In this document: positions 14,451-23,900 of the stretch, in pieces
Layout: the number at the start of each line of letters is the position of its first letter
How positions within the stretch are numbered: position 1 is the first letter of the stretch
Origin: JAFRXK01 sp045603305
Lineage (GTDB): Bacteria > Bacillota > Clostridia > Lachnospirales > Lachnospiraceae
Reading direction: 5' to 3'
NCBI GenBank assembly: GCA_045603305.1
Contig: JAZULV010000080.1
Coordinates: forward strand, 1 to 37,746
Length of the DNA stretch: 37,746 nt
Notes under the pieces: model-generated
What the model was told of the DNA's origin: nothing
The model's input: the letters and a program-made list of their open reading frames with translations, nothing else
The model's database searches: none
Made by a program: the position numbers and the translations under genes

Positions 14451-15761
14451 TTATTCAGCTTCCGGTAAATCTGCTTTGGCAGTAAAATAGCTCTTTATAG
14501 CATTTACCAGTGTTGTATTCTCATATGACGAACCGGATTTTGACCACTTATCATATATTTCGTCATAGGAATCGGTTTCAATATTTACACTATCAACATA
14601 CTGATTATATAACCCCCAGTTACCATTACTTGATGTTACTTTATATGTCCATGTAGTCCAGTTAATACCGAAATCATTTAAAAGCTGCAGCCCTTCCTGC
14701 CATGCTTTTGGATTGTTCATATAGCAGAACTCACCCATATAACTAGGCACGTTATAATTTTCCACTCTTATAGCATTGAGTTTTTTCTCCATGTTAGAAA
14801 TCTGTCCACCGTTCGCATTATTATAATCATCATATAAATAGTTATGATATTCGTACATAACATTTGTCCAGCCATAGATATCCGGGTTCGGAAGGTCAAC
14901 CGGGTCCCAGGTAGCACCCATAATAATCAAATGATCCTCATCAACCTCACGAATCACGTCATATGCCTTATCATAAATATCCCAGAGCTTCTCTCGAAGA
15001 TAACTGTCCTGAAATCCTGAGCTGTAACGATAGGTACAATAAGGCTCATTTAACAGATCATAACCGGCTACTGCAGGATTGCCTTTATAGTGCTTTGCAA
15101 TCTGTACCCATATGTCATAGAAAAGTTCCTGATTTTCGTCTGCATCACCACCAAAGAAAAACTTTGAGGCGCCCTGCTTGTCATTACCTCCGTCAATGCC
15201 GGAATGGTCAGAACCATTCTGCGATCCGGGAGCACCATGCATATCAATAATTACATAAATACCTCTTTCTCCGGCTTCTTCAATAAACCAGTCCATCCTC
15301 TCAAAAGCATCGGGAAGCATTTCACCATTTTTATCTACAAGATTTCTATACCAGATTGGAAGCCTGATGCAGTTCATACCAAGAGCCGCACAATTATCAA
15401 AGTCCTTCTCTGTCCAGTAATTCTCCTCATAGACATCTATCAATTCTGCCGCCTTATCAGCACCAAATCTATAAGTTAATGCATCAATCACATCCATCTG
15501 GTCTGTTACATAAGCCGTGTAGTCCGTAGGACACATCCAGAACTCCTGTAACAGGTAGCCTCCTGCATTGGTTCCTCGTAAGACAACAGCATCCCCTTTG
15601 CCGTAATCGGTATAAAGATACTTACCATTTGCCCGAATAAAATCTTTATCCGTGATACCCTTGTTATCTTTATTCATAGTAAAATAGCTGGCTAAACCGG
15701 CAACTGTTCCGATTAAAAATGCTAATAAAACTATAATAACGTATATTGTTCTGCGTTTCAT
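14451..15761 (-). CDS. Membrane-anchored GH5 glycoside hydrolase
   Basis: The 436-aa protein has one N-terminal membrane span (about 6-28), with the catalytic domain outside the cell. GH5 clan-A features include LRGTNAGGYLLQEFW (61-75), MNCIRLPIWY (129-138) and DMHGAPGSQNG (173-183). The acid/base is Glu239 in DLLNEP, YEYHNYLYDD (303-312) follows, and the nucleophile is Glu344 in YMGEFC. The pattern resembles the exo-1,3-glucanase/endoglucanase branch, but the substrate is unsettled. The uncleaved-looking anchor suggests it stays on the cell. CGGAGGA precedes the start. The giant secreted proteins nearby suggest a glycan-degrading neighbourhood. Confidence 0.88.
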   Translation of the reverse strand: MKRRTIYVIIVLLAFLIGTVAGLASYFTMNKDNKGITDKDFIRANGKYLYTDYGKGDAVVLRGTNAGGYLLQEFWMCPTDYTAYVTDQMDVIDALTYRFGADKAAELIDVYEENYWTEKDFDNCAALGMNCIRLPIWYRNLVDKNGEMLPDAFERMDWFIEEAGERGIYVIIDMHGAPGSQNGSDHSGIDGGNDKQGASKFFFGGDADENQELFYDIWVQIAKHYKGNPAVAGYDLLNEPYCTYRYSSGFQDSYLREKLWDIYDKAYDVIREVDEDHLIIMGATWDPVDLPNPDIYGWTNVMYEYHNYLYDDYNNANGGQISNMEKKLNAIRVENYNVPSYMGEFCYMNNPKAWQEGLQLLNDFGINWTTWTYKVTSSNGNWGLYNQYVDSVNIETDSYDEIYDKWSKSGSSYENTTLVNAIKSYFTAKADLPEAE

Positions 15762-15826
15762 AATTATCCTCCGGTTTTAAATTAACATAAATAGTGATAA
15801 TACACTATCTTACCATAATATTATTT

Positions 15827-16414
15827 TCACCTTAATATGTCTTCTGACAAAATATAAACTCCGGTTAGCACAAACGGTACTATAAATCCGATTACTAAAG
15901 GATATAATATATTACCTATGCTAATATTCCCTACAATAAGCAAAGTCATAATTATCTGTAATGTAAAATCCACAGCAAAGACAAGCCCTACAAACTTAAA
16001 CAGTTTCTTAAACCTAAACAATCTCAACGCATCTCTTGATACCGGCAAATATCTAATTTTGTCAAAAATCTTTGTTGCTACTCTGTTTTCGTTGTAATTC
16101 ATATAGGGCTGAATATATGACATGGCAGCTGAAGCAGACATAAAAGCAATCATAATCACAATAAACCTGTCCTCCTTAAGTTCAGATCCAACTTCCTGAT
16201 ATTGCACCGTAAAAAACACAGCCTGATTAACAACCATAATTCCTGAAAGTATCCACATTCCTATATTAGCAGCACTCCATGTGAAAAACTCTTTAAAAAA
16301 TGCCGCTATAACCTTCTGCTGTTTCTTTATATGCTCTTTCCTGTCACACACAAGTTTAATATTATTCTCTTTATTATTTATATTTAACTCTGTATCATTT
16401 ACCGTTTTATTCAT
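15827..16414 (-). CDS. ABC transporter membrane protein (last gene of the GntR/ABC operon)
   Basis: This 195-aa membrane protein starts with a basic, Asn-rich cytoplasmic segment and then shows about four hydrophobic spans (51-73, 84-104, 139-160, 166-188). It follows the second ATPase gene by 2 nt and is surely its partner. No family is certain; the context is that of ABC-2-like permeases in YtrA-controlled operons. A weak hairpin ATAGTG/CACTAT lies just after the stop. Substrate is unknown. Confidence 0.75.
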   Translation of the reverse strand: MNKTVNDTELNINNKENNIKLVCDRKEHIKKQQKVIAAFFKEFFTWSAANIGMWILSGIMVVNQAVFFTVQYQEVGSELKEDRFIVIMIAFMSASAAMSYIQPYMNYNENRVATKIFDKIRYLPVSRDALRLFRFKKLFKFVGLVFAVDFTLQIIMTLLIVGNISIGNILYPLVIGFIVPFVLTGVYILSEDILR

Positions 16415-16416
16415 TG

Positions 16417-17097
16417 TTATATATCTCCCTTATATTCAGGAATTACATCAATACTTTGACCAAACTCTATAAGTCTGCCGCTATCAAGAATTCCAACATA
16501 GTCAGTCTTTTGCTCCAGCTCAGATTCAATGTGGCTTGTCATAAGAACAGAAGCCTTTTCGTCTTCAATCACCTTGTGCAGTATCTTATGAAAATCCAGT
16601 CTGAACACCGGATCCATGCCTGCGGTTACTTCATCTAACAGGTAGATAACCGGATGATGTGCCATGGCAAACGCCATCTGAAATTTCATCTTCTCGCCTC
16701 TGGACATCTTTTTATAGACAAGATATGCAGAAACCCCCATATCCTTCATAGCACTTTCAAATAGCTCCATATCAAAATTCTCATAGAACATACCTAATAT
16801 CTCCGCATTCTGTTTTCCGGTACGTTCATCTAAAAATACATTATCCTCTGATACAAAGCCTATAAAATTCTTTATATAACCATGATTTTCTCTTATATCC
16901 ACGCCGCCTATAAGGATACTTCCCTTATAGTGTACCTTTTCACTCATAATGTAATTTATAAGTGTGGTCTTTCCGGCACCATTTACACCCATAAGTCCCA
17001 TTATGTATCCTGCCGGCAGGCTGAAACTTATATTCTCCAGACTAAATTTTTTAGATTTACCGGTGACATTTTTAAACTCTAACAATATATCTTCCAT
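16417..17097 (-). CDS. ABC transporter ATP-binding protein
   Basis: This 226-aa nucleotide-binding domain has Walker A GVNGAGKT (37-44), the signature MSRGEKMKFQMAFAM, Walker B YLLDEVTAGMD and the switch His in LMTSHIESEL. The ABC signature Ser-Arg-Gly-Glu is degenerate relative to LSGGQ, as is usual in the BcrA/YtrB branch. It is followed after 2 nt by a membrane protein and preceded by the GntR regulator. It probably exports a peptide, lipid or antibiotic. Confidence 0.92.
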   Translation of the reverse strand: MEDILLEFKNVTGKSKKFSLENISFSLPAGYIMGLMGVNGAGKTTLINYIMSEKVHYKGSILIGGVDIRENHGYIKNFIGFVSEDNVFLDERTGKQNAEILGMFYENFDMELFESAMKDMGVSAYLVYKKMSRGEKMKFQMAFAMAHHPVIYLLDEVTAGMDPVFRLDFHKILHKVIEDEKASVLMTSHIESELEQKTDYVGILDSGRLIEFGQSIDVIPEYKGDI

Positions 17098-17146
17098 ACT
17101 AATCCTCGCACTTTCTTAATGTCGAAACCCTGAAATAAATCAAGCT

Positions 17147-17518
17147 TTACATAACATATAATGTCTCTACCATTTCTTTGACTTCATCAAGGGAAAGTCC
17201 TGCCTGCTTAGCATCTCCAATAACCTCTGACAATCGCTTTTCAATCATCATAAGCTGCTTTTCCATAAGATAGTCCGTATTGTATTCACACACATAGAAT
17301 CCCTTGCCTGCGACCGAGCGAATCAGCCCTTCCTTCTCCAGCTCTTCGTATGCTCTCTTGGTAGTAATAACACTTACATTCAAATCTCCTGCCAGTGACC
17401 TGATAGATGGAAGGGCTTCTCCTTCTTTTAATTCACCGGTCACAATGGCACTCTTTAACTGATTAACTATCTGCTCATATATCGCTAAAGTTCCCTGAGG
17501 CTGTATAATAATCTTCAT
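17147..17518 (-). CDS. GntR-family regulator, YtrA subfamily
   Basis: This 123-aa regulator has an N-terminal winged helix: IYEQIVNQLKSAIVTGELKE, EALPSIRSLAGDLNVSVIT and the wing LIRSVAGKGFYVCEY. Only a short helical tail replaces the large ligand domain of other GntR classes, as in YtrA. YtrA proteins repress the ABC operon in which they are encoded and respond to cell-wall-active antibiotics in Bacillus. Its likely operator is the 17-bp inverted repeat at 19156-19201. It lies between two permease/ATPase pairs in one operon. Confidence 0.92.
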   Translation of the reverse strand: MKIIIQPQGTLAIYEQIVNQLKSAIVTGELKEGEALPSIRSLAGDLNVSVITTKRAYEELEKEGLIRSVAGKGFYVCEYNTDYLMEKQLMMIEKRLSEVIGDAKQAGLSLDEVKEMVETLYVM

Positions 17519-17571
17519 ATTCTCACCTGTCTTTATTCTATAATCACATAACTGTCAGCATTTATTTTTCA

Positions 17572-18264
17572 TTATAAATAGCTACTCTCATAATCGACCG
17601 CCTGCTCTATTGATTCTTTCACTTTTCTCATATACAGTAATGTTAATGGTAACTGGACAAATACAGCCACACCTAAAATTATACATACAGTTTTCCACTC
17701 TATATCTACACCGGTCAAAAGTATGAAAGCGATTATACCAGCGGACATGATTGTAACGAAAATATTCAACAGTTCTCCAATATTCTCCCTAGTAATTTCG
17801 GTTGAAGGCGATGGCTCAGTATAGGTTGATTTTTTCTTTACACCGCATCTGAGAACTGAAAAAAACGCACCGTTAAGTACCAATAATACACCACATTTCC
17901 AGTCACACAAACCTAAACACAATAATATCAATATGCAAAATACATTCACCGCTATAGTGAGTCCAATTCTAAAGCAACATGACTTAACTATATATTCTTT
18001 TCTGACACTCCTTTCGATAGGACAAAGAAACAAAGCTTTAGGAAGCCTCATACTGTGTAACGTTCCGGACCATTCAGTAAATAAAAAAGAAAAAAATATC
18101 AAAATATACATTGTTAAATCTCCTATTTTGCCGGTAAAGTCTTTAATCGGAAACAGTAGCCATACCACCAAAATGAATATGAACAAACTCTCTCCTTTGA
18201 AATTCTCTTTAACCTTCTCCCACCTAAAGGCTGCAAAATAATCTCTTGCTATCCACTTAAACAT
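17572..18264 (-). CDS. ABC transporter membrane protein (first pair)
   Basis: This 230-aa integral membrane protein has about six hydrophobic stretches (e.g. 27-40, 44-60, 100-122, 160-180, 185-205) and a basic central loop KKKSTYTEPSPSTEITREN. The ATG at 18264 is preferred because it overlaps the stop of the ATPase gene (ATGTTTAA) and has GGGGG upstream. The ATG six codons earlier lacks a ribosome site. It is the transmembrane partner of the ATPase at 18257-19123. No closer family is recognised. Confidence 0.78.
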   Translation of the reverse strand: MFKWIARDYFAAFRWEKVKENFKGESLFIFILVVWLLFPIKDFTGKIGDLTMYILIFFSFLFTEWSGTLHSMRLPKALFLCPIERSVRKEYIVKSCCFRIGLTIAVNVFCILILLCLGLCDWKCGVLLVLNGAFFSVLRCGVKKKSTYTEPSPSTEITRENIGELLNIFVTIMSAGIIAFILLTGVDIEWKTVCIILGVAVFVQLPLTLLYMRKVKESIEQAVDYESSYL

Positions 18265-19123
18265 AACGCTTACCCCCGTCATTACTCTTAGTTATAAAAT
18301 ACATTAGTTCTTCAATAGAAGGCACATTCACCGTAAGACTGTCATCATAAGTATATCTTAACTTATGCTTTATCAGTGCCCTGCAGCCATAGGTGCCTTT
18401 TTCTATGTGTATAACGCTTTCTTTAGGAAGAAGCTTTATCTTATACTCTTCCCCTGTCACCAGCCTGTAACCGGCTCTAAGACTTTCAATATCCCCGGAG
18501 AACACTGTGCTTCCTTCCTCAAGATATAAAATATAGTCAGCAACTCTGTCCAAGTCCTCAGTAAGATGCGTAGAAAGAATAATACTTCTTTCACCATCGG
18601 ATATAAACTCTTTAAGTACTTTAAAAAATTCTTTTCTAAAACCTATATCCAGATTACCGGTTGGCTCATCCAACACCAAAAGCCCGGCATTGTGAGACAG
18701 GGCAAAGGCAAACTGAAACTTTATCTTTTCTCCCTTAGAAAGATGCTTATACTTCTTCTGTCCGTCAAGGTTAAATCTTCCAAGATACTTCACTAACACA
18801 GACTCATCATATTCTTCAAAAAAGCGTCCATACTCTCGTCCATTCTCCAAAAGCGTCAAACCTTTGTCAAAAAGCTCTTCCAATAGAACCGTACCGGTCA
18901 TATTGCGGATATTTTTCTCTTCATCTGCATATTTCTTGCCATCCACGAAAATCTCGCCTGTATCAGCCTTATACAAGCCTAAAATCAGATGTATAAGCGA
19001 GGTCTTACCAGCACCATTGGGACCGATAAGTCCCATAATATAACCTTTTGGCAACTGAAAGGAAATATCCTTTAGCTCAAACTTACCTAATCTTTTGCTT
19101 ACATTTATTAATTCAACCAACAT
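18257..19123 (-). CDS. ABC transporter ATP-binding protein (first gene of the operon)
   Basis: This 288-aa ATPase has Walker A GPNGAGKT, the signature LSKGEKIKFQFAFAL, Walker B LLVLDEPTGNLD and the switch His in ILSTHLTEDL. The N-terminal LVELINVSKRLGKFELKDIS is typical of BcrA-like exporters. A C-terminal extension (about 205-288) is beyond the minimal domain. GGGGGAG precedes the start. It heads a five-gene operon (ATPase, permease, GntR, ATPase, permease) behind a TTGACA promoter embedded in a palindromic operator. Confidence 0.92.
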   Translation of the reverse strand: MLVELINVSKRLGKFELKDISFQLPKGYIMGLIGPNGAGKTSLIHLILGLYKADTGEIFVDGKKYADEEKNIRNMTGTVLLEELFDKGLTLLENGREYGRFFEEYDESVLVKYLGRFNLDGQKKYKHLSKGEKIKFQFAFALSHNAGLLVLDEPTGNLDIGFRKEFFKVLKEFISDGERSIILSTHLTEDLDRVADYILYLEEGSTVFSGDIESLRAGYRLVTGEEYKIKLLPKESVIHIEKGTYGCRALIKHKLRYTYDDSLTVNVPSIEELMYFITKSNDGGKRYV

Positions 19124-19155
19124 ATTTACTCCCCCGTAAAGTTATATAATTACCA

Positions 19156-19209
19156 TGTGTATATTCACTGTACATATCTATATATACAGTAAATATACAC
19201 AGTTGTCAA
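19156..19209 (-). promoter_or_regulatory. Promoter with 17-bp inverted-repeat operator of the GntR/ABC operon
   Basis: On the minus strand TTGACA (19204-19209) is followed after 17 bp by TATATA (19181-19186). Two arms, TGTGTATATTCACTGTA (19156-19172) and TACAGTAAATATACACA (19185-19201), are complementary at 16 of 17 positions. One arm fills the spacer and the other covers the start region. This is the expected layout for repression by the operon's own YtrA-type GntR protein. Confidence 0.8.
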
Positions 19210-19296
19210 TACTATTAATATTCTTTTTTCAATAAAACTCACCGATTACTCATCACACTAAATAACAAGCAAATACTTTTCACTTAAAATAATAAA

Positions 19297-19326
19297 GAAG
19301 CCTGCAAATTTACGCCTGCAGACTTC
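19297..19326 (-). terminator. Terminator of the MATE exporter gene
   Basis: The stem GAAGTCTGCA / TGCAGGCTTC (one wobble pair, 10-nt loop) is followed on the minus strand by TTTATTATTTT. It lies about 50 nt beyond the stop of the MATE gene. Confidence 0.75.
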
Positions 19327-19374
19327 CTTTATCAAATCTCTATATTATTTTATATTAATATTAACCTGTAAAAC

Positions 19375-20733
19375 CTACTCCACCTTTTTCTCAACAATAG
19401 CCTTTCCTCGCCATTTTCCGCTTTTCCATCTTCCCATTACAATAAGACCTCGGATACACTCATCAGCTGCAGTTCCCATAAATACTCCTGCAACACCAAG
19501 TCCGGCAATAATTCCGGCGGTATAGCCTACTGTAACACCGATACCCCACATGGTAAACAGGCCTACGATAAGCGGGTATAAATAATCTCCGGCAGATTTT
19601 AAACTGCACACAAAGGTCATGTTAAGACATCGTCCAATCTCCAGGAAAATATCAACCAGCATTATCCAGAAGCCCATGCGGATAATATTTTCATTGGAAG
19701 TAAACAGCCTTAATGTAAACGGTGAAATCAACCAGCTTATAGTTGTAAGTCCGATTGTAATCGGCAGTGAAATCTTAAAGGATGAGAACACTCTCCTGTA
19801 GGCACCGTCATAATTTCTTGCACCAACCAGATGTCCCGTAATAATCTGGGTTGACATGGCAACTGAATTTGAAAATACGTTTGCAAAGGATACCAGCGAA
19901 TTGCAATATACTCTCGCATTTACCGCATCATTGCCAAGACTGTTTACAAAAGAAAGCAGCACTATCTGATACATGTTGTAGGACATACTTTCCCCTGCCG
20001 ACGGCAGTCCGATTTTAATCATCTGAACCAGCAGCTTGAACGGAAATGGATTTAAGAGTTTTAATGACAAACGACCGATTCCGTACTTATAAAATACTAC
20101 AAATGCCACAATTAAAGCTACAACTCGTGCAGTAACTGTTGATAGGGCAACACCGGTAACACCTAATTCTAAATGCTTAAGCGGTCCGTACAACACAAGA
20201 TAGTTACCCACAATATTAATAAGATTGACCACTATAGATATGTACATACCGACTTTAGTGTGTCCGTTGCATCTTAAAATCTGAAGCATTACGTTGTAAA
20301 CTGCCTGTAAAAATAAAAAACCGCCAACCCAGTTAATATACGCAAGAGTATCCGGCATCATCTCCGGTGACACACCAATCAGATTCATACACGGCACCTT
20401 TAACACAACTAAAATTACGCTGAGCAGAAGACCAAACACAAAGTTTACAATAAGCACAAGAGTATAAATCATATTCATTTTATCATACTGCTTTGCACCA
20501 AGGTACTGGGCTACTACAACTGATGTCGCTGTGGATATAATACCAAACATAAGAATAATAAGAAACATAACCTGATTGGCATTGCCTACTGCACCTACTG
20601 CATATTCTGAATAATGGCTAAGCATCATGGTATCAACGTTCTGGAGCAAAATGTTCAAAAACATCTCCATAAACATAGGTCCTGCCAGTAAAAGCAGCGG
20701 TGTCTTTTCAGTGATTTGTACGTCTTTCTTCAC
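19375..20733 (-). CDS. MATE family efflux transporter
   Basis: This 452-aa polytopic exporter has about twelve membrane spans. Family features are the N-terminal GPMFMEMFLNILLQNVDTMM segment and the two-fold repeat with GLPSAGESMSYNMYQ at the start of the second half. Cation-coupled export of drugs or metabolites is the usual role. The GTG at 20733 is preferred over the ATG at 20748 because GGAGGG lies 7 nt before it. A perfect 18-bp palindrome about 45 nt upstream may be an operator. It ends at a clear terminator, so it is a single-gene unit. Confidence 0.92.
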   Translation of the reverse strand: MKKDVQITEKTPLLLLAGPMFMEMFLNILLQNVDTMMLSHYSEYAVGAVGNANQVMFLIILMFGIISTATSVVVAQYLGAKQYDKMNMIYTLVLIVNFVFGLLLSVILVVLKVPCMNLIGVSPEMMPDTLAYINWVGGFLFLQAVYNVMLQILRCNGHTKVGMYISIVVNLINIVGNYLVLYGPLKHLELGVTGVALSTVTARVVALIVAFVVFYKYGIGRLSLKLLNPFPFKLLVQMIKIGLPSAGESMSYNMYQIVLLSFVNSLGNDAVNARVYCNSLVSFANVFSNSVAMSTQIITGHLVGARNYDGAYRRVFSSFKISLPITIGLTTISWLISPFTLRLFTSNENIIRMGFWIMLVDIFLEIGRCLNMTFVCSLKSAGDYLYPLIVGLFTMWGIGVTVGYTAGIIAGLGVAGVFMGTAADECIRGLIVMGRWKSGKWRGKAIVEKKVE

Positions 20734-20773
20734 TATATATCCCTCCATCTATAAAAAACAGCTCACAATTCTC

Positions 20774-20791
20774 TAGTAAAAGGTTTTACTA
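20774..20791. promoter_or_regulatory. Perfect 18-bp palindrome upstream of the MATE gene
   Basis: TAGTAAAA-GG-TTTTACTA is a complete palindrome 41-58 nt before the GTG start, a usual place for a MarR- or TetR-type operator. No regulator gene is adjacent, so the binding protein is unknown. Confidence 0.45.
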
Positions 20792-20800
20792 ATTTAAAAA

Positions 20801-20835
20801 TCAGGCTGTAAACCACGTTGTGATTTATAGCCTGA
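20801..20835 (-). terminator. Terminator of the 1445-aa surface protein gene
   Basis: TCAGGCTGTAAA and TTTATAGCCTGA pair at 11 of 12 positions with an 11-nt loop, followed on the minus strand by TTTTTAAATT. It lies about 75 nt beyond the gene's stop. Confidence 0.75.
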
Positions 20836-20910
20836 CTATATTATCTTATAAATATTTTATTAGTCAATAGTTTTTACTTATTATTAATACAAAATATTCT
20901 GAGATTATTA

Positions 20911-23900
20911 CTACTCAACTACACTGATAATATTCTCATTAAGCCATGCCTTTATGGAACTGCTTGTGCTTCCCAGTGCATAGAATGCCTTAGCTGCCTT
21001 GTAAAGACTTACGCTGTAACCACCACCTACATTTGTACCTGCCTCGGTGTAGTAATATGTTCTTTCAACACCATTAGCATCCTTGTAAGTAATATACGGA
21101 CGTGCTGCAATGTCAGTCTGGAAATGAGACTGTCCGATACCCTTAACTACGCAGGTGTACTGGATATAATCATTAGTTTTAGCAAAGTTCTTTACTGCAG
21201 GACTTACTACCATGCCTCTTAAAACCTGAGTAGCGTTAACATCCTTAACAATTTCACCATTAACCTTTGAAGCAACAACTGTTACTGTACCAAAGCCAAT
21301 GCCCTTATCTGATGTACTATCCGGCTGTAATGAGCTGTTAGCACTGTTCAATGCCTCAAGCTCTGCTATAAGCTCTGTACCAATCTGAGTTATGAATCTG
21401 AGACCTGATGGGTCAGCAACTCTAATCTGGGTACCAAGGAGTTCGAATGACTTATTGCCACTGCCAATTTCAATCCAGCCTGCATAGAATGCTGCGTTAG
21501 ACTTAACTGATGATATATTTGTCACTGAAGCTGCTGCTGACTTAATAGCACTTGCACTGTTAAGATTTACCGCCTTGTTGTACCAACCGGCAAATATCTT
21601 GCCATCAGCCTTAGGTGCTGCCATAAAACTGCCTGCACTCTTTCCGATAGCGTAGCTGTTGATATCAAGAACTTCACTGCCATCAACGTATGCTACATTA
21701 TAATATGTATCATACTTGGTATCCTTTAAGTTAAACTCATGGATTGACCAGTATAAATTCTTGGTTCCGGTCTGTACAACCTTTACATACTGGGCATACT
21801 GGGTTCCTACATAGTAGCTTTCTGCTGCACCACTGCCACTCTTAACAGGATTACCCCAGTTAACACCGTCGAGTGATACATAAATCTCATATGCTGCCGG
21901 CCAGTCATTTGTACTTGTACCTAAAAGAAGCTCAACTGTATCAAAGAACTCTGCCTTACCTAAATTAACAGTAAAGCTCTCTCCTCCGGTCTGATATGCT
22001 GTAGTATCCCAACGTGTAGCAATATCACCATCTAAAGCTTTGTTAGCATTGCCGTTACTCTTTGTAGCTGTAGCACTCCAGCCTGTTCTGTCTAATGCAG
22101 GAATAACTACTTCCGGCTCCTCAGGGGTAGTTCCGCCTGCAACTTCGCCGTTTGGAAGGTCATTGCTATTAGATGCATCTAATGCGTAAGCATAGAACTC
22201 ATGAATTGACCAGTAATTGCCCTTTGAACCGGTCTGCTTGATAACTGCATATCTCTTATTCTGTGTATCAAAGGTCATAACACTGCCACCGGCACCTGAT
22301 GCAAGAGCAGAACCCCAGTTATTCAAATCATTTGTTGCGTAAATTTCATATCCTGCAGGGGCGTCAGCTGTACTTGAGCCGAGGTCAATAATTATTGTAT
22401 TAAATGTATATGTGCTTCCGAAATCAACTGCATACCACTGTCCTGCTACCTGAGCTCCTGCTGTATCCCAGCGGGTACCAACATCACCGTCAAGAGAGTA
22501 CCATGCATTACCATTGTTATTGGATGAACTTGCTGTCCAGCCTGAACGATTGATATCAGATGTAACACTGTCACTTGCCATAACAGGACTAATACTCTGG
22601 TTAGTATTCCATGCTGCAAAACTGCTTGTCGCATTATTTCTGTTGTTCACTGTTGAACCTGTAACTGAAATATTGTTCTCGCTTCCGCTATCTACGAATG
22701 CAGTACCATTCTGATTAAGGTTAGAACCGATAATCTCTACATCGCCGCCCTTTGACCATCCAAGAGATACCTGTCCCGGATTGCTGAAATGAGCACCGTA
22801 TAATGTTAATACAGAATCGTTGTTACCAATCTCAAAGCCCTTGTTTGGCTGTCCCCAGTAGTCTGAGTTATACATGTTGATATCTAATGACGCTCCGTTT
22901 TCTACCTGGAAGTATGAAGTATCAGCCGCATCACTTCCAACAATAGCAACTACCTGAGTATTAAATAAATCAGCCTCTCCTGTAGTTCCCGACTTAACGT
23001 ATACTGATCTTGCAGAACCGTCAATACCAAGACCCATAGACTTTAAGTTCTGTGGACCACCATTGCCATCGCTCTGTAATACAAGACCATGTCTTGAACC
23101 ATAGTGGAAGTCATTATATAAAACTTCGTTTGTACAATCACCAAGAATCATGAAATCAAGGTAATCAAGACCATAACCGTAAAGTCTTGCATTTGATACA
23201 CCATTTGGCATGTTAGTGAAGCTACCGAACTTACTTTCATTACCGCAGGCATATACGATTACGTTGAACATCATGTTAAGTAACTTACCGTCTCTAGCAT
23301 TGTTACCAACTCTTACACCTACGTTAAACACATGACCGCCCATGAAATCAACGTAGTGGTTATCACAGTTATATGTAAATAAATCAAGTCCCTTGTAAGA
23401 AGCTCTTACATTGGTATTGATAACATATACGTTATCGCCCTGACCCTGAATTGTGTATGGATATGCTGTCGGCATCCATGTATTGCTTCCGTCAAATACC
23501 TGCTCAGGATAGTCAATAACTATCGCCCTGATTCCGGCATTCTCCTTAAGCTGGATAAAGCTTGCACCGTTCTCATTGCCTCTGTTCTCATAAGCTTCAA
23601 GAATTGTACCGCCTCCATGAGGAACTGTCTGAATATCAAGAGCACCTCTAAGCTCAACGTTTGACGGAATTGAAAGATGTCCTCTTACCTTGTACTTTCC
23701 GCTTGGAAGGAATACAATACCGCCACCGTCAGCTGATGCCTGATTTAAAGCATTCTGAATAGCTGTTGTATTATCATTTGAGCCTGTGCTTGCATAATAA
23801 GGAGCTGCTGCTGCGTTGTATAATACACGTCTTGTTGGTAATTTATTCTCGTAAACATCCTCAGGGAAGTCTTCTACTGTAGTAGCAGTTGCATTATCGC

